Assembly (NCBI GenBank): GCA_025960445.1
Contig: JAICIT010000152.1
Location: 1 to 6,504 of the forward strand
Length of the DNA stretch: 6,504 nucleotides
Source: Bradyrhizobium sp.
GTDB taxonomy: Bacteria; Pseudomonadota; Alphaproteobacteria; Rhizobiales; Xanthobacteraceae
Direction: 5' to 3'
Part shown: positions 1-5,167 of the stretch, piece after piece
Layout: each line of letters begins with the position of its first letter
How positions within the stretch are numbered: the stretch's first letter is position 1
Program-made: the position numbers and the translations under genes
Notes under the pieces: generated by a model
What the model was told of the DNA's origin: nothing
Database searches by the model: none
Seen by the model: only the letters and a program-made list of their open reading frames with translations

Positions 1-168
1 GTTGGTGTAGAGATCGTTCAGCGCCTGCGAAGCCTTTTCTTCGATTCGCGCGATCTCGTCGCCGATGTCGCTGCCGGTCGCCGCCAACGCGCGCAGTTCA
101 TCGATCTTGGATTCGAGTTCTGCGACGGGTTTTTCGAAATCGAGGTAGGAGCGCATGTGATCCGGCAC
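1..168 (-). CDS. accA: Acetyl-CoA carboxylase carboxyltransferase subunit alpha, N-terminal part (3' end outside window)
   Basis: AccA pairs with AccD to form the carboxyltransferase half of cytoplasmic acetyl-CoA carboxylase, which moves the carboxyl group from carboxybiotin to acetyl-CoA to make malonyl-CoA for fatty-acid synthesis. Only the first 56 codons are present. They read (M)PDHMRSYLDFEKPVAELE and continue through a charged helical stretch ending in ALNDLYTN, which matches the N-terminal helical region typical of alphaproteobacterial AccA; the catalytic crotonase-fold part lies off the left edge. An in-frame TAG at 184-186 limits the start. I prefer the GTG at 166-168 because relatives, as I remember them, begin MPDxMRSY. 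TTG at 169-171 and ATG at 154-156 are the alternatives. No clear Shine-Dalgarno precedes the GTG. The gene follows xerD on the same strand after about 195 nt and seems to have its own promoter. Confidence 0.9.
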   Translation of the reverse strand, partial: MPDHMRSYLDFEKPVAELESKIDELRALAATGSDIGDEIARIEEKASQALNDLYTN

Positions 169-175
169 CAAATCA

Positions 176-205
176 ATATAGGGCTAGACGCGAATTAGGA
201 CGAAG
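176..205 (-). promoter_or_regulatory. Putative accA promoter
   Basis: Read on the minus strand, 181-176 is CTATAT, an exact match to the -10 hexamer often quoted for alphaproteobacterial housekeeping promoters. A much weaker -35-like CTTCGTC lies at 205-199, about 17-18 nt upstream. Transcription would begin near 170-168, at or just before the proposed GTG start, so the mRNA would be leaderless or nearly so. The -10 is seen directly; the promoter role is inferred. Confidence 0.45.
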
Positions 206-265
206 CGGTTCCGGTTCGCGCGAACAAGCCTTCATCTTCAATTGTTTAGCGCCCAATACAAGGAG

Positions 266-276
266 GGGTCAGACCC
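266..276. repeat. Short perfect palindrome in the accA-xerD gap
   Basis: GGGTC-A-GACCC is a perfect inverted repeat around A271, inside AGGAGGGGTCAGACCCATTTT. Very similar GGGGTCAGACCC-type palindromes are scattered through many proteobacterial genomes as REP-like repeats, so this may be a remnant of one; that is from memory and untested. It lies downstream of xerD and could form a small 4-bp stem with a 3-nt loop in its transcript. The rest of 169-363 holds the accA promoter and no open frame that I would support. Confidence 0.35.
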
Positions 277-363
277 ATTTTGCCGTTCGCGTGCCGAGCC
301 GTGGTGGGTGTGAAATGCTGTTTCGGGTGAGAAGCGGCCGGAGTCAAGCTGGGAGCGCGAGCG

Positions 364-1320
364 CTACTTCTCCGCCAGCGGATGCAGGTCACGCACCAGG
401 CTCTTGAGCCGCTCCTCAACCACATGCGTGTAAATTTGCGTGGTGGAAATATCGGTGTGACCGAGCAATGTCTGCACGATGCGCAAATCGGCGCCGTTAT
501 GCAGGAGGTGACTGGCGAAAGCGTGGCGCAGCACGTGGGGGCTTACCAGCCGCGGAGGCAATCCGGCTGATGCCGCCAGTTCCTTCAGGTCGCGCGCGAA
601 ATGCTGTCGTGTCAAATGTCCGCTCTCCCCAAACGAAGGGAACAGCCATTTTGAGGCGGAGGCGGCTTTCTTGCTGTCGGCCGACGTCTCTTCCGCCGCT
701 GCCAGGTAATCGGCCATCGCCTGACGGGAAGCCTCGTTCAGCGGGACCAGGCGCTCCTTGTTGCCCTTGCCACGGACCACGATCATCGGAGCATCACGCC
801 GGGCGGCCGAGCGCGGCAGCGCCACCAATTCCGATACCCGCAAGCCGGTGGCGTAAAGCACCTCGAGCAGACAATAGAGTCGTATCGCGCGAAGTCGCTG
901 CGAGGCAGTTGCCTCCGGCGCTTCGCTGAGCGCCTTGGCGCGTCCCAGCAGACGATCGACTTCCGCGATCGACAATACTTTTGGCAGCCCGCGCCCGCGC
1001 TTCGGCCCGGAAAGAACCGCGGCGGGATCATCACTGCGAATTCGCTCGTTCAGGAGGAAACGAAACAAGTGCCGCATCGCCGACAGCCGGCGCGCGACGC
1101 TTGACGACTTGAAGCCCCGCGCATCCAGATCGGCGAGATAATCGCGCAATCCTTGCGTTTCGGTGCTGGCAAAGCTCTGGCCTTTGCGCGCCAAGAATTC
1201 CGAAAAATCGCTCAGGTCGCGGCGGTAGGCGTCGAGCGTATTGTCGCCGGCGCCCTGTTCGGCCGCGAGCATGTCCAGGAACAGGTTCAAGAGTTTGGCG
1301 TCTGAGACCTTGGGGCGCAT
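364..1320 (-). CDS. xerD: Site-specific tyrosine recombinase XerD
   Basis: XerD acts with XerC at the chromosomal dif site, controlled by FtsK at the septum, to resolve chromosome dimers. The 318-residue protein has an N-terminal SAM-like DNA-binding domain (about 8-95) and a catalytic domain (about 112-305). The catalytic set is complete: R161 in ATGLRVSEL, K185 in RGKGNKERLVPL, H262 and R265 in PHVLRHAF, H288 in LLGH and the nucleophile Y297 in QIYTHV. HVLRHAFASHLL followed by GADLR points to XerD rather than XerC. An Ala/Ser/Lys-rich insertion at about 208-224 makes it about 20 residues longer than E. coli XerD. The ATG is essentially forced: an in-frame TAG lies four codons upstream (1330-1332), and an AGGG ribosome site (1328-1331) sits 7 nt before it. 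It is 16 nt downstream of the small membrane-protein gene and probably shares its transcript. Confidence 0.95.
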   Translation of the reverse strand: MRPKVSDAKLLNLFLDMLAAEQGAGDNTLDAYRRDLSDFSEFLARKGQSFASTETQGLRDYLADLDARGFKSSSVARRLSAMRHLFRFLLNERIRSDDPAAVLSGPKRGRGLPKVLSIAEVDRLLGRAKALSEAPEATASQRLRAIRLYCLLEVLYATGLRVSELVALPRSAARRDAPMIVVRGKGNKERLVPLNEASRQAMADYLAAAEETSADSKKAASASKWLFPSFGESGHLTRQHFARDLKELAASAGLPPRLVSPHVLRHAFASHLLHNGADLRIVQTLLGHTDISTTQIYTHVVEERLKSLVRDLHPLAEK

Positions 1321-1336
1321 AAGCCAACCCTAGCGC

Positions 1337-1483
1337 TTATCTCTTTAGGAACCTGTCTGCCGGGATCGTCACGGACATTTCTCGCGGTTTCGGATTGACG
1401 AAATTCGCCAGCGCGAAAATCACGCCATAAACGATTCCGGCGATCACCGCGAGCACCATCAGAAACCGGAACAGGCTGGGCAT
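1337..1483 (-). CDS. 48-residue single-pass membrane microprotein, function unknown
   Basis: The frame starts MPSLFRFLMVLAVIAG and ends in DRFLKR. One hydrophobic segment (about 5-27) is followed by a polar tail with NPKPRE, giving a typical small inner-membrane protein with a short N-terminus and a tail of about 20 residues. A clear GAGG ribosome site at 1491-1494 is 7 nt before the ATG, and the stop is 16 nt before xerD on the same strand, so the two are probably co-transcribed. I recall a conserved short protein at this place in Bradyrhizobium-type genomes, sometimes mislabelled histidine kinase; nothing kinase-like can be seen. The good ribosome site, the coherent topology and the tight spacing argue that it is real despite its size. 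No function can be given from sequence. It might be a small partner of a membrane complex, but that is a guess. Confidence 0.75.
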   Translation of the reverse strand: MPSLFRFLMVLAVIAGIVYGVIFALANFVNPKPREMSVTIPADRFLKR

Positions 1484-1490
1484 GAGCGCG

Positions 1491-1494
1491 CCTC
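1491..1494 (-). promoter_or_regulatory. Ribosome binding site of the microprotein gene
   Basis: Minus-strand GAGG lies 7 nt before the ATG at 1483. It is the best Shine-Dalgarno match I noticed in the window and is the main support for calling the 48-codon gene and its start. Confidence 0.6.
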
Positions 1495-1571
1495 AGGCGG
1501 CGTTAACTATTGCGATCGTCGGGAATTGTCGCCTGAGTACCAACATGTTCGCCCCGCCGTTGCAAGAGTCT

Positions 1572-1599
1572 CTGGCAAGGGTGTCGGCGGCGGTAGTAT
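1572..1599 (+). promoter_or_regulatory. Weak candidate promoter for the aroK operon
   Basis: CTGGCA at 1572-1577 and TAGTAT at 1594-1599 are separated by 16 nt. Each matches its sigma-70 consensus at four of six places. If this is the promoter, transcription begins near 1606, inside the inverted repeat at 1603-1619, so that repeat would be an operator rather than an RNA hairpin. The match is weak and other starts are possible. I saw no better pair between the divergent microprotein gene and aroK. Confidence 0.25.
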
Positions 1600-1602
1600 A
1601 GG

Positions 1603-1625
1603 TGTGCGGATGCCGCACAAGCGGC
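1603..1625 (+). promoter_or_regulatory. Two overlapping inverted repeats in front of aroK
   Basis: TGTGCGG (1603-1609) and CCGCACA (1613-1619) form a perfect 7-bp inverted repeat with a 3-nt loop. GCCGC (1612-1616) and GCGGC (1621-1625) form a perfect 5-bp one with a 4-nt loop. They share 1612-1619, so an RNA could form only one at a time. The second ends 16 nt before the aroK ATG. No U-run follows either, so a classical intrinsic terminator is not supported. The site could control translation, act as a DNA operator, or be chance in GC-rich DNA. Confidence 0.4.
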
Positions 1626-1641
1626 AAATTGAGCAGAGTCG

Positions 1642-2262
1642 ATGCCTGAGACCGTCTCGCCGGCGACCCCTGCATCTCCCGAAGCCGAAATCACGGCGGC
1701 GTTGGGGACGCGCTCGGTCGTGCTGATTGGGATGATGGGGGCAGGCAAATCCACGATCGGACGCCGGTTATCGGCGCGGCTGCGGCTTCCGTTTCTCGAC
1801 GCTGATTCCGAAATTGAAGCGGCGGCCAGTATGTCGATCCCGGATATATTCGAGACCCACGGCGAACCCCATTTCAGAAATGGCGAGGCGCGGGTGATCG
1901 CGCGCCTGCTCGACAGCGGTCCTGCCGTGCTCGCCACTGGCGGAGGTGCCTTCATGCGGGAAGACACCCGCGCCCGCATCGGTGCCAAGGCGGTCTCGAT
2001 CTGGCTTAAGGCCGATCTGGATATCATCATGAAGCGGGTGAAGCGCCGTGCCGATCGGCCATTGCTGCAGACCGCCGATCCTGCCGCTACCGTCGGACGG
2101 CTGATCAGCGAACGCGAACCGGTCTATAAGAGCGCGGATATCACAATATTATCGCGCGACGTGCCGCATGAAAAAATTGTCGACGAGTGTATCTATGCTC
2201 TCCACGGCTGGGTGTGCGGCGGCGCGGGGAAACTCGCATCCAACACCTTGAGCCACAGCTGA
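1642..2262 (+). CDS. aroK: Shikimate kinase
   Basis: The enzyme phosphorylates the 3-hydroxyl of shikimate with ATP, in the cytoplasmic route to chorismate and the aromatic amino acids. The Walker A loop GMMGAGKS is at 30-37. DADSE (D53, D55) corresponds to the shikimate/Mg2+ aspartate region, HFRNGE (R79) to the substrate-binding arginine and ATGGGAF (98-104) to the glycine-rich substrate loop. KRRADRPLL (134-142) is the mobile lid with its conserved arginine. At 206 residues it is longer than the roughly 170 of E. coli AroK, with about 24 extra residues before the first strand and a tail after ALHG; both are common in alphaproteobacteria. An in-frame TGA at 1630-1632 leaves the ATG at 1642 as the first possible start, though only weak GAG/AGAG ribosome-site motifs precede it. 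It heads a probable operon with aroB and the CBS-domain transporter gene. Confidence 0.95.
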   Translation: MPETVSPATPASPEAEITAALGTRSVVLIGMMGAGKSTIGRRLSARLRLPFLDADSEIEAAASMSIPDIFETHGEPHFRNGEARVIARLLDSGPAVLATGGGAFMREDTRARIGAKAVSIWLKADLDIIMKRVKRRADRPLLQTADPAATVGRLISEREPVYKSADITILSRDVPHEKIVDECIYALHGWVCGGAGKLASNTLSHS

Positions 2263-2279
2263 TGACGAGCCATCCCTGA
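2262..2279 (+). other. Five-codon mini-ORF bridging aroK and aroB
   Basis: The aroK stop TGA (2260-2262) overlaps an ATG (2262-2264) that reads Met-Thr-Ser-His-Pro and stops at TGA (2277-2279), which in turn overlaps the aroB ATG (2279-2281). Both junctions have the sequence TGATG, a typical stop-start coupling motif. This arrangement would let terminating ribosomes step from aroK to aroB in two short hops, which could matter because the ribosome site before aroB is poor. The geometry is certain; any function is inferred and it could be chance. Confidence 0.25.
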
Positions 2280-3427
2280 TGACCGCACCGTTAAAGCATT
2301 CCGATCTGGTCACGGTGGACGTCGCGCTCGGCGATCGTGCTTATGACATCGTGATCGGCCGCGACGTGTTGCCATCGCTCGGCGCGCGGATCGCCGCATT
2401 GCGGCCCGGCGCTCGCGCGGCCATTGTCACCGATCGCAATGTCGCAAAGCATTGGCTCGAAAAAGCGTTGGCTTCGCTGTCGCGGGCCGGTGTGGAGGCG
2501 TCGCACATCATTGTCGAGGAGGGCGAGGGCTCGAAAACCTATGCCGGCCTCGAGCGGGTCAGCGAGGCATTGATATCGGCAAAAATCGAGCGCAACGACC
2601 TGGTGATCGCGCTTGGCGGCGGGGTCGTCGGTGATCTCGCCGGGTTCGCCGCGGCAATCCTGCGCCGCGGCGTCGATTTCGTGCAGGTGCCGACTTCGCT
2701 GCTGGCGCAGGTCGACTCTTCGGTCGGCGGCAAGACCGGAATCAATTCTCCGCAAGGAAAAAATCTGCTTGGTGCGTTTCACCAGCCGGTGCTGGTGATC
2801 GCCGATACCGCTGTGCTGGATACATTGTCGCCGCGCCAGTTCCGTGCCGGTTACGCTGAAGTCGCAAAATACGGCTTGCTCGGCGATGAAGCGTTCTTCA
2901 CCTGGCTCGAATCCAATTATGCCGACATTTTTGCCGGCGGCCCTGCGCGCGAACATGCCATCGCCACCTCCTGTCGCGCCAAGGCCGCGATTGTGGCGCG
3001 CGACGAACGTGAGACCGGTGAACGCGCGCTACTCAACCTCGGTCATACTTTCGGCCATGCGCTGGAAGCCGCGACTGGCTTCTCCGACCGGCTATTCCAT
3101 GGCGAAGGCGTTGCCATCGGCATGGTGCTGGCGGCCGAACTTTCCGCCGAACTTGGGATGATCGGGCAATCCGATGCTAGGCGCGTCAAAACTCACCTTG
3201 CCGAAGTGGGACTGCCGACCCATCTGCAGGATATCGCGGGTTTCGCGCAGGAAGGGCTGGCCGATGCCGATGCGCTGATGACGCTGATGGCGCAGGACAA
3301 GAAGGTGAGGCGCGGCCGGCTCACTTTTATCCTTCTGGGCGCTATCGGCCGTGCCGTGATCGCTCCCGATGTCGAACCGTCGCTGGTTCGTGATTTTCTG
3401 AAAGCAAAGCTGCGAAGAACGAAGTAA
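2279..3427 (+). CDS. aroB: 3-dehydroquinate synthase
   Basis: The enzyme converts DAHP to 3-dehydroquinate, the second shikimate-pathway step, using NAD+ and a divalent metal in the cytoplasm. The 382-residue length is normal. The NAD-binding loop GGGVVGDLAGF is at 113-123. The signature PTSLLAQVDSSVGGKTGIN spans 138-156 and holds the substrate- and phosphate-binding Asp, Lys and Asn. The metal ligands are all present: E194 in YAEVAKYG, H256 in NLGHTFGH and H274 in HGEGVAIG. R249 in the ERALLNLGH region corresponds to the conserved substrate arginine. The ATG overlaps the stop of the five-codon mini-ORF, and aroK ends 16 nt upstream, so the two are surely co-transcribed. No strong Shine-Dalgarno is seen, which suggests translational coupling. 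AroB's product reaches AroK only after the AroQ/AroD and AroE steps, which are not encoded here. Confidence 0.96.
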   Translation: MTAPLKHSDLVTVDVALGDRAYDIVIGRDVLPSLGARIAALRPGARAAIVTDRNVAKHWLEKALASLSRAGVEASHIIVEEGEGSKTYAGLERVSEALISAKIERNDLVIALGGGVVGDLAGFAAAILRRGVDFVQVPTSLLAQVDSSVGGKTGINSPQGKNLLGAFHQPVLVIADTAVLDTLSPRQFRAGYAEVAKYGLLGDEAFFTWLESNYADIFAGGPAREHAIATSCRAKAAIVARDERETGERALLNLGHTFGHALEAATGFSDRLFHGEGVAIGMVLAAELSAELGMIGQSDARRVKTHLAEVGLPTHLQDIAGFAQEGLADADALMTLMAQDKKVRRGRLTFILLGAIGRAVIAPDVEPSLVRDFLKAKLRRTK

Positions 3428-3436
3428 TCTTCACGC

Positions 3437-4744
3437 ATGGACTGGCTTGCATTCTCGATCGTCATCCTCTGTCTCTTTATCTCCGCCTTTTTCTCGGCGA
3501 GCGAGACCGCGCTGACCGGAGCATCGCGCGCCAGCATGCTGCGGCTTTCGAAGCAGGGTAACCGCGACGCGCTCGTGGTCTCGAGTCTGTTCGGGATGCG
3601 AGAGCGCATGATCGGCGCGCTGCTGCTTGGTAACAACATCTCCAACATCGGCGCATCGGCTCTCGCGACCGGCATCTTCACCGCCTGGTTCGGCGAGGTC
3701 GGCGTGCTCTATGCGACCGGCGTGATGACGGTGCTTGTGGTGATTTTCGCCGAGGTGCTGCCGAAGACTATCGCCATCAATGCGCCGGATCGGGTATCGC
3801 TGCTGGTGGCGCGCCCGATGAAGCTGATGGTTTACTTGCTGGGGCCGCTGCTCACGATCATCGAGGCGTTTGTCCGTGCGCTGATGGCGGTTCTGGGCAT
3901 CAAGATCGGCGCCAACCAGCCAATTTTGTCCCCGACCGAGCGTCTGCGCGGCGCGGTCGATCTGCTGCATCACGAGGGCAAGGTCGAAAAGCAGGATCGC
4001 GACATGTTCGGCGGGTTGTTGGACCTGCGCGAGCTTCAGGTTTCGGATGTGATGGTTCATCGCACTGAAATGGTGATGATCAATGCCGACTTGCCGCCGG
4101 AGGAATTGGTGCGCGAGGTGCTGGCTACCGAATACACAAGAATTCCATTGTGGCGCGAGAAGCCGGAAAACATCATCGGCGTACTCCACGCCAAGGACCT
4201 GCTGCGCGCCATTCGCGCCTCGGAGGGCGATTCATCGAAGATCGACGTGTCGACGATCGCGCTGCCGCCGTGGTTCGTGCCGGAGATGCGGTCGGTGTCG
4301 GAACAATTGAAGGCGTTCCGCCGCCGCAAAACCCACTTCGCATTGGTGGTCGATGAATACGGCGAAGTCGAAGGCATGGTGACGTTGGAGGATATCCTCG
4401 AGGAGATCGTCGGCGACATCTCCGACGAGCACGATGTCGTGGTGGCGGGCGTACGCGCCCAGCCGGACGGTTCGGTGGTGGTCGATGGTTCGGTGCCGAT
4501 CCGCGATCTCAACCGTGCGATGGACTGGAATCTCCCTGACGAGGAGGCGACCACGATAGCCGGCCTTGTGATTCATGAGGCGCGATCGATCCCCGAACGT
4601 GGCCAGAGCTTCACCTTTCACGGTTTCCGTTTCCGCGTCCTGCGCCGCGAGCGCAACCGCATCACCGCGCTGCGGATCGTGGCCGTGCCCCGCGAATCCG
4701 AGATCGAGGAAAAGAAACCGAGGCGGGCGGGCACGTCATTCTAA
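3437..4744 (+). CDS. CNNM/CorC-family membrane protein (DUF21, CBS pair, CorC_HlyC domain)
   Basis: This is a probable inner-membrane divalent-cation transporter or efflux protein. The family includes CorC and YtfL, is related to eukaryotic CNNM Mg2+ transporters and is often labelled hemolysin or TlyC; the toxin label is not a good guide to function. The 435 residues run: DUF21/CNNM membrane domain (about 1-190) with family motifs FFSASETALTG (18-28), GNNISNIGASALAT (65-78) and FAEVLPKTIA (104-113); a CBS pair (about 204-326) with DVMVHRTEM and ALVVDEYGEVEGMVTLEDILEEIVGD; and a C-terminal CorC_HlyC domain (about 340-418). CBS pairs in this family bind ATP-Mg2+. A basic tail (KKPRRAG) follows. 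The ATG is the first start after the aroB stop 9 nt upstream, and the two genes lie in the same frame, so this is the third gene of the aroKB operon. No mechanistic link to shikimate synthesis is evident. The substrate metal cannot be read from sequence. Confidence 0.9.
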   Translation: MDWLAFSIVILCLFISAFFSASETALTGASRASMLRLSKQGNRDALVVSSLFGMRERMIGALLLGNNISNIGASALATGIFTAWFGEVGVLYATGVMTVLVVIFAEVLPKTIAINAPDRVSLLVARPMKLMVYLLGPLLTIIEAFVRALMAVLGIKIGANQPILSPTERLRGAVDLLHHEGKVEKQDRDMFGGLLDLRELQVSDVMVHRTEMVMINADLPPEELVREVLATEYTRIPLWREKPENIIGVLHAKDLLRAIRASEGDSSKIDVSTIALPPWFVPEMRSVSEQLKAFRRRKTHFALVVDEYGEVEGMVTLEDILEEIVGDISDEHDVVVAGVRAQPDGSVVVDGSVPIRDLNRAMDWNLPDEEATTIAGLVIHEARSIPERGQSFTFHGFRFRVLRRERNRITALRIVAVPRESEIEEKKPRRAGTSF

Positions 4745-4794
4745 GGCAAATTCGAACAAACGCTGGCACGGTTCGCCTGGTCCTACGCGAGCGC

Positions 4795-5067
4795 TTACGC
4801 GGCTTCGCCGGGTGCGTGGGCCTTGATCGCCAGCGCGTGTACGGACCCGGCGAGTTCCCCCGCCAGGGCTGCATTAATCATGCGATGACGCTCGACCCGG
4901 CTCTTCCCTTTGAAGGCCGGCGACACAATATAAACACTGAAGTGCGTCTCGCCGCCCGGCCTGTGCCCGGCATGGCCCTCATGCAGATGTGATTCGTCCG
5001 TGACGTCGAGGCTCTCCGGAGTGAAAGCTTCGCGCAACTTGTTTGTGATAGTTTCCTTGGTACTCAT
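4795..5067 (-). CDS. bolA: BolA family protein
   Basis: BolA proteins are small cytoplasmic factors that pair with monothiol glutaredoxins to hold or deliver [2Fe-2S] clusters; in some bacteria they also affect transcription and cell shape. The 90 residues fit the single-domain class II KH-like fold. Visible hallmarks are SHLHEGHAGH (26-35) with the His-containing loop (H29/H32), ETHFSVYIVSPAF (40-52), the helix SRVERHRMIN (56-65) and VHALAIKA (76-83), whose H77 is the usual cluster-ligand position. The loop carries histidine rather than cysteine, which places it with the BolA_H type. An in-frame TGA at 5092-5094 limits the start, and no other start codon precedes the chosen ATG. No Shine-Dalgarno is visible. 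The gene is convergent with the transporter gene (50-nt gap) and divergent from the J-protein gene. Which BolA paralogue this is cannot be settled here. Confidence 0.92.
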   Translation of the reverse strand: MSTKETITNKLREAFTPESLDVTDESHLHEGHAGHRPGGETHFSVYIVSPAFKGKSRVERHRMINAALAGELAGSVHALAIKAHAPGEAA

Positions 5068-5087
5068 GGCGGCGCCGATGCTTGTTT

Positions 5088-5128
5088 TTCGTCAATGTCA
5101 CATCGAGGGAGAAGTATTCGCAATGTCA
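5088..5128. repeat. Near-identical direct repeats between bolA and the J-protein gene
   Basis: TTCGTCAATGTCA (5088-5100) and TTCGCAATGTCA (5117-5128) differ by one inserted T and share an uninterrupted CAATGTCA. They start 29 nt apart. A looser relative (TTCGCATTGCG) follows at 5142-5152, and its CATTGCG is an inverted match to CGCAATG at 5119-5125. The spacing and position between two divergent genes would suit a regulator binding site. No regulator can be named. Confidence 0.35.
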
Positions 5129-5130
5129 AG
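5100..5130 (-). promoter_or_regulatory. Candidate bolA promoter
   Basis: On the minus strand, 5130-5124 reads CTTGACA, a perfect -35 element. The best -10 at an acceptable distance is CGATGT (5105-5100), 18 nt from TTGACA and only a partial match to CTATAT. Transcription would begin near 5093, giving bolA a leader of about 25 nt. The -35 is convincing; the -10 is weak. Confidence 0.35.
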
Positions 5131-5131
5131 A

Positions 5132-5162
5132 CTTGAAGCTTTTCGCATTGCGTTGTCATAGT
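5132..5162 (+). promoter_or_regulatory. Candidate promoter of the J-protein gene
   Basis: CTTGAA at 5132-5137 lies directly opposite the bolA -35; together they form the palindrome TCAAG-A-CTTGA (5126-5136). Taking TTGAAG (5133-5138) as -35, CATAGT (5157-5162) is a four-of-six -10 at 18 nt. The predicted start, near 5169, falls at the ATG (5168), so the message would be essentially leaderless. Both boxes are imperfect. Confidence 0.3.
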
Positions 5163-5167
5163 CAGCC

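Noticed and set aside
354..365. AGCGC-GA-GCGCT inverted repeat at the xerD stop as a terminator
   Set aside because: The loop is only 2-4 nt, the stem is short, it overlaps the stop codon and no T-run follows in the direction of xerD transcription.
364..1320. The tyrosine recombinase as a phage or integron integrase marking a mobile element
   Set aside because: Its sequence is clearly XerD-like, it lies among conserved housekeeping genes, and there is no tRNA, attachment repeat or cargo nearby.
1503..2030. 175-codon minus-strand frame over the aroK leader and aroK
   Set aside because: It is antisense to aroK across the Walker A region, with no ribosome site or domain that I can see.
2291..2956. 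221-codon frame antisense to aroB
   Set aside because: It lies entirely within aroB, whose catalytic motifs are intact. The composition is shadow-like.
3431..4189. 252-codon open frame antisense to the CNNM/CBS transporter gene
   Set aside because: The opposite strand encodes a complete, motif-rich family member. The antisense product is rich in Gln, His and Arg with no recognisable domain, as expected of a shadow frame in GC-rich DNA.
3437..4744. Hemolysin or virulence gene, from the TlyC/HlyC family label
   Set aside because: The domains are those of CNNM/CorC-type ion transporters. The hemolysin name is historical and nothing in the sequence supports toxin activity.
4745..4794. Terminator between the convergent transporter and bolA genes
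   Set aside because: The only symmetric element is an AGCGCT palindrome in a short GC-rich stretch, with no convincing stem or T-run.
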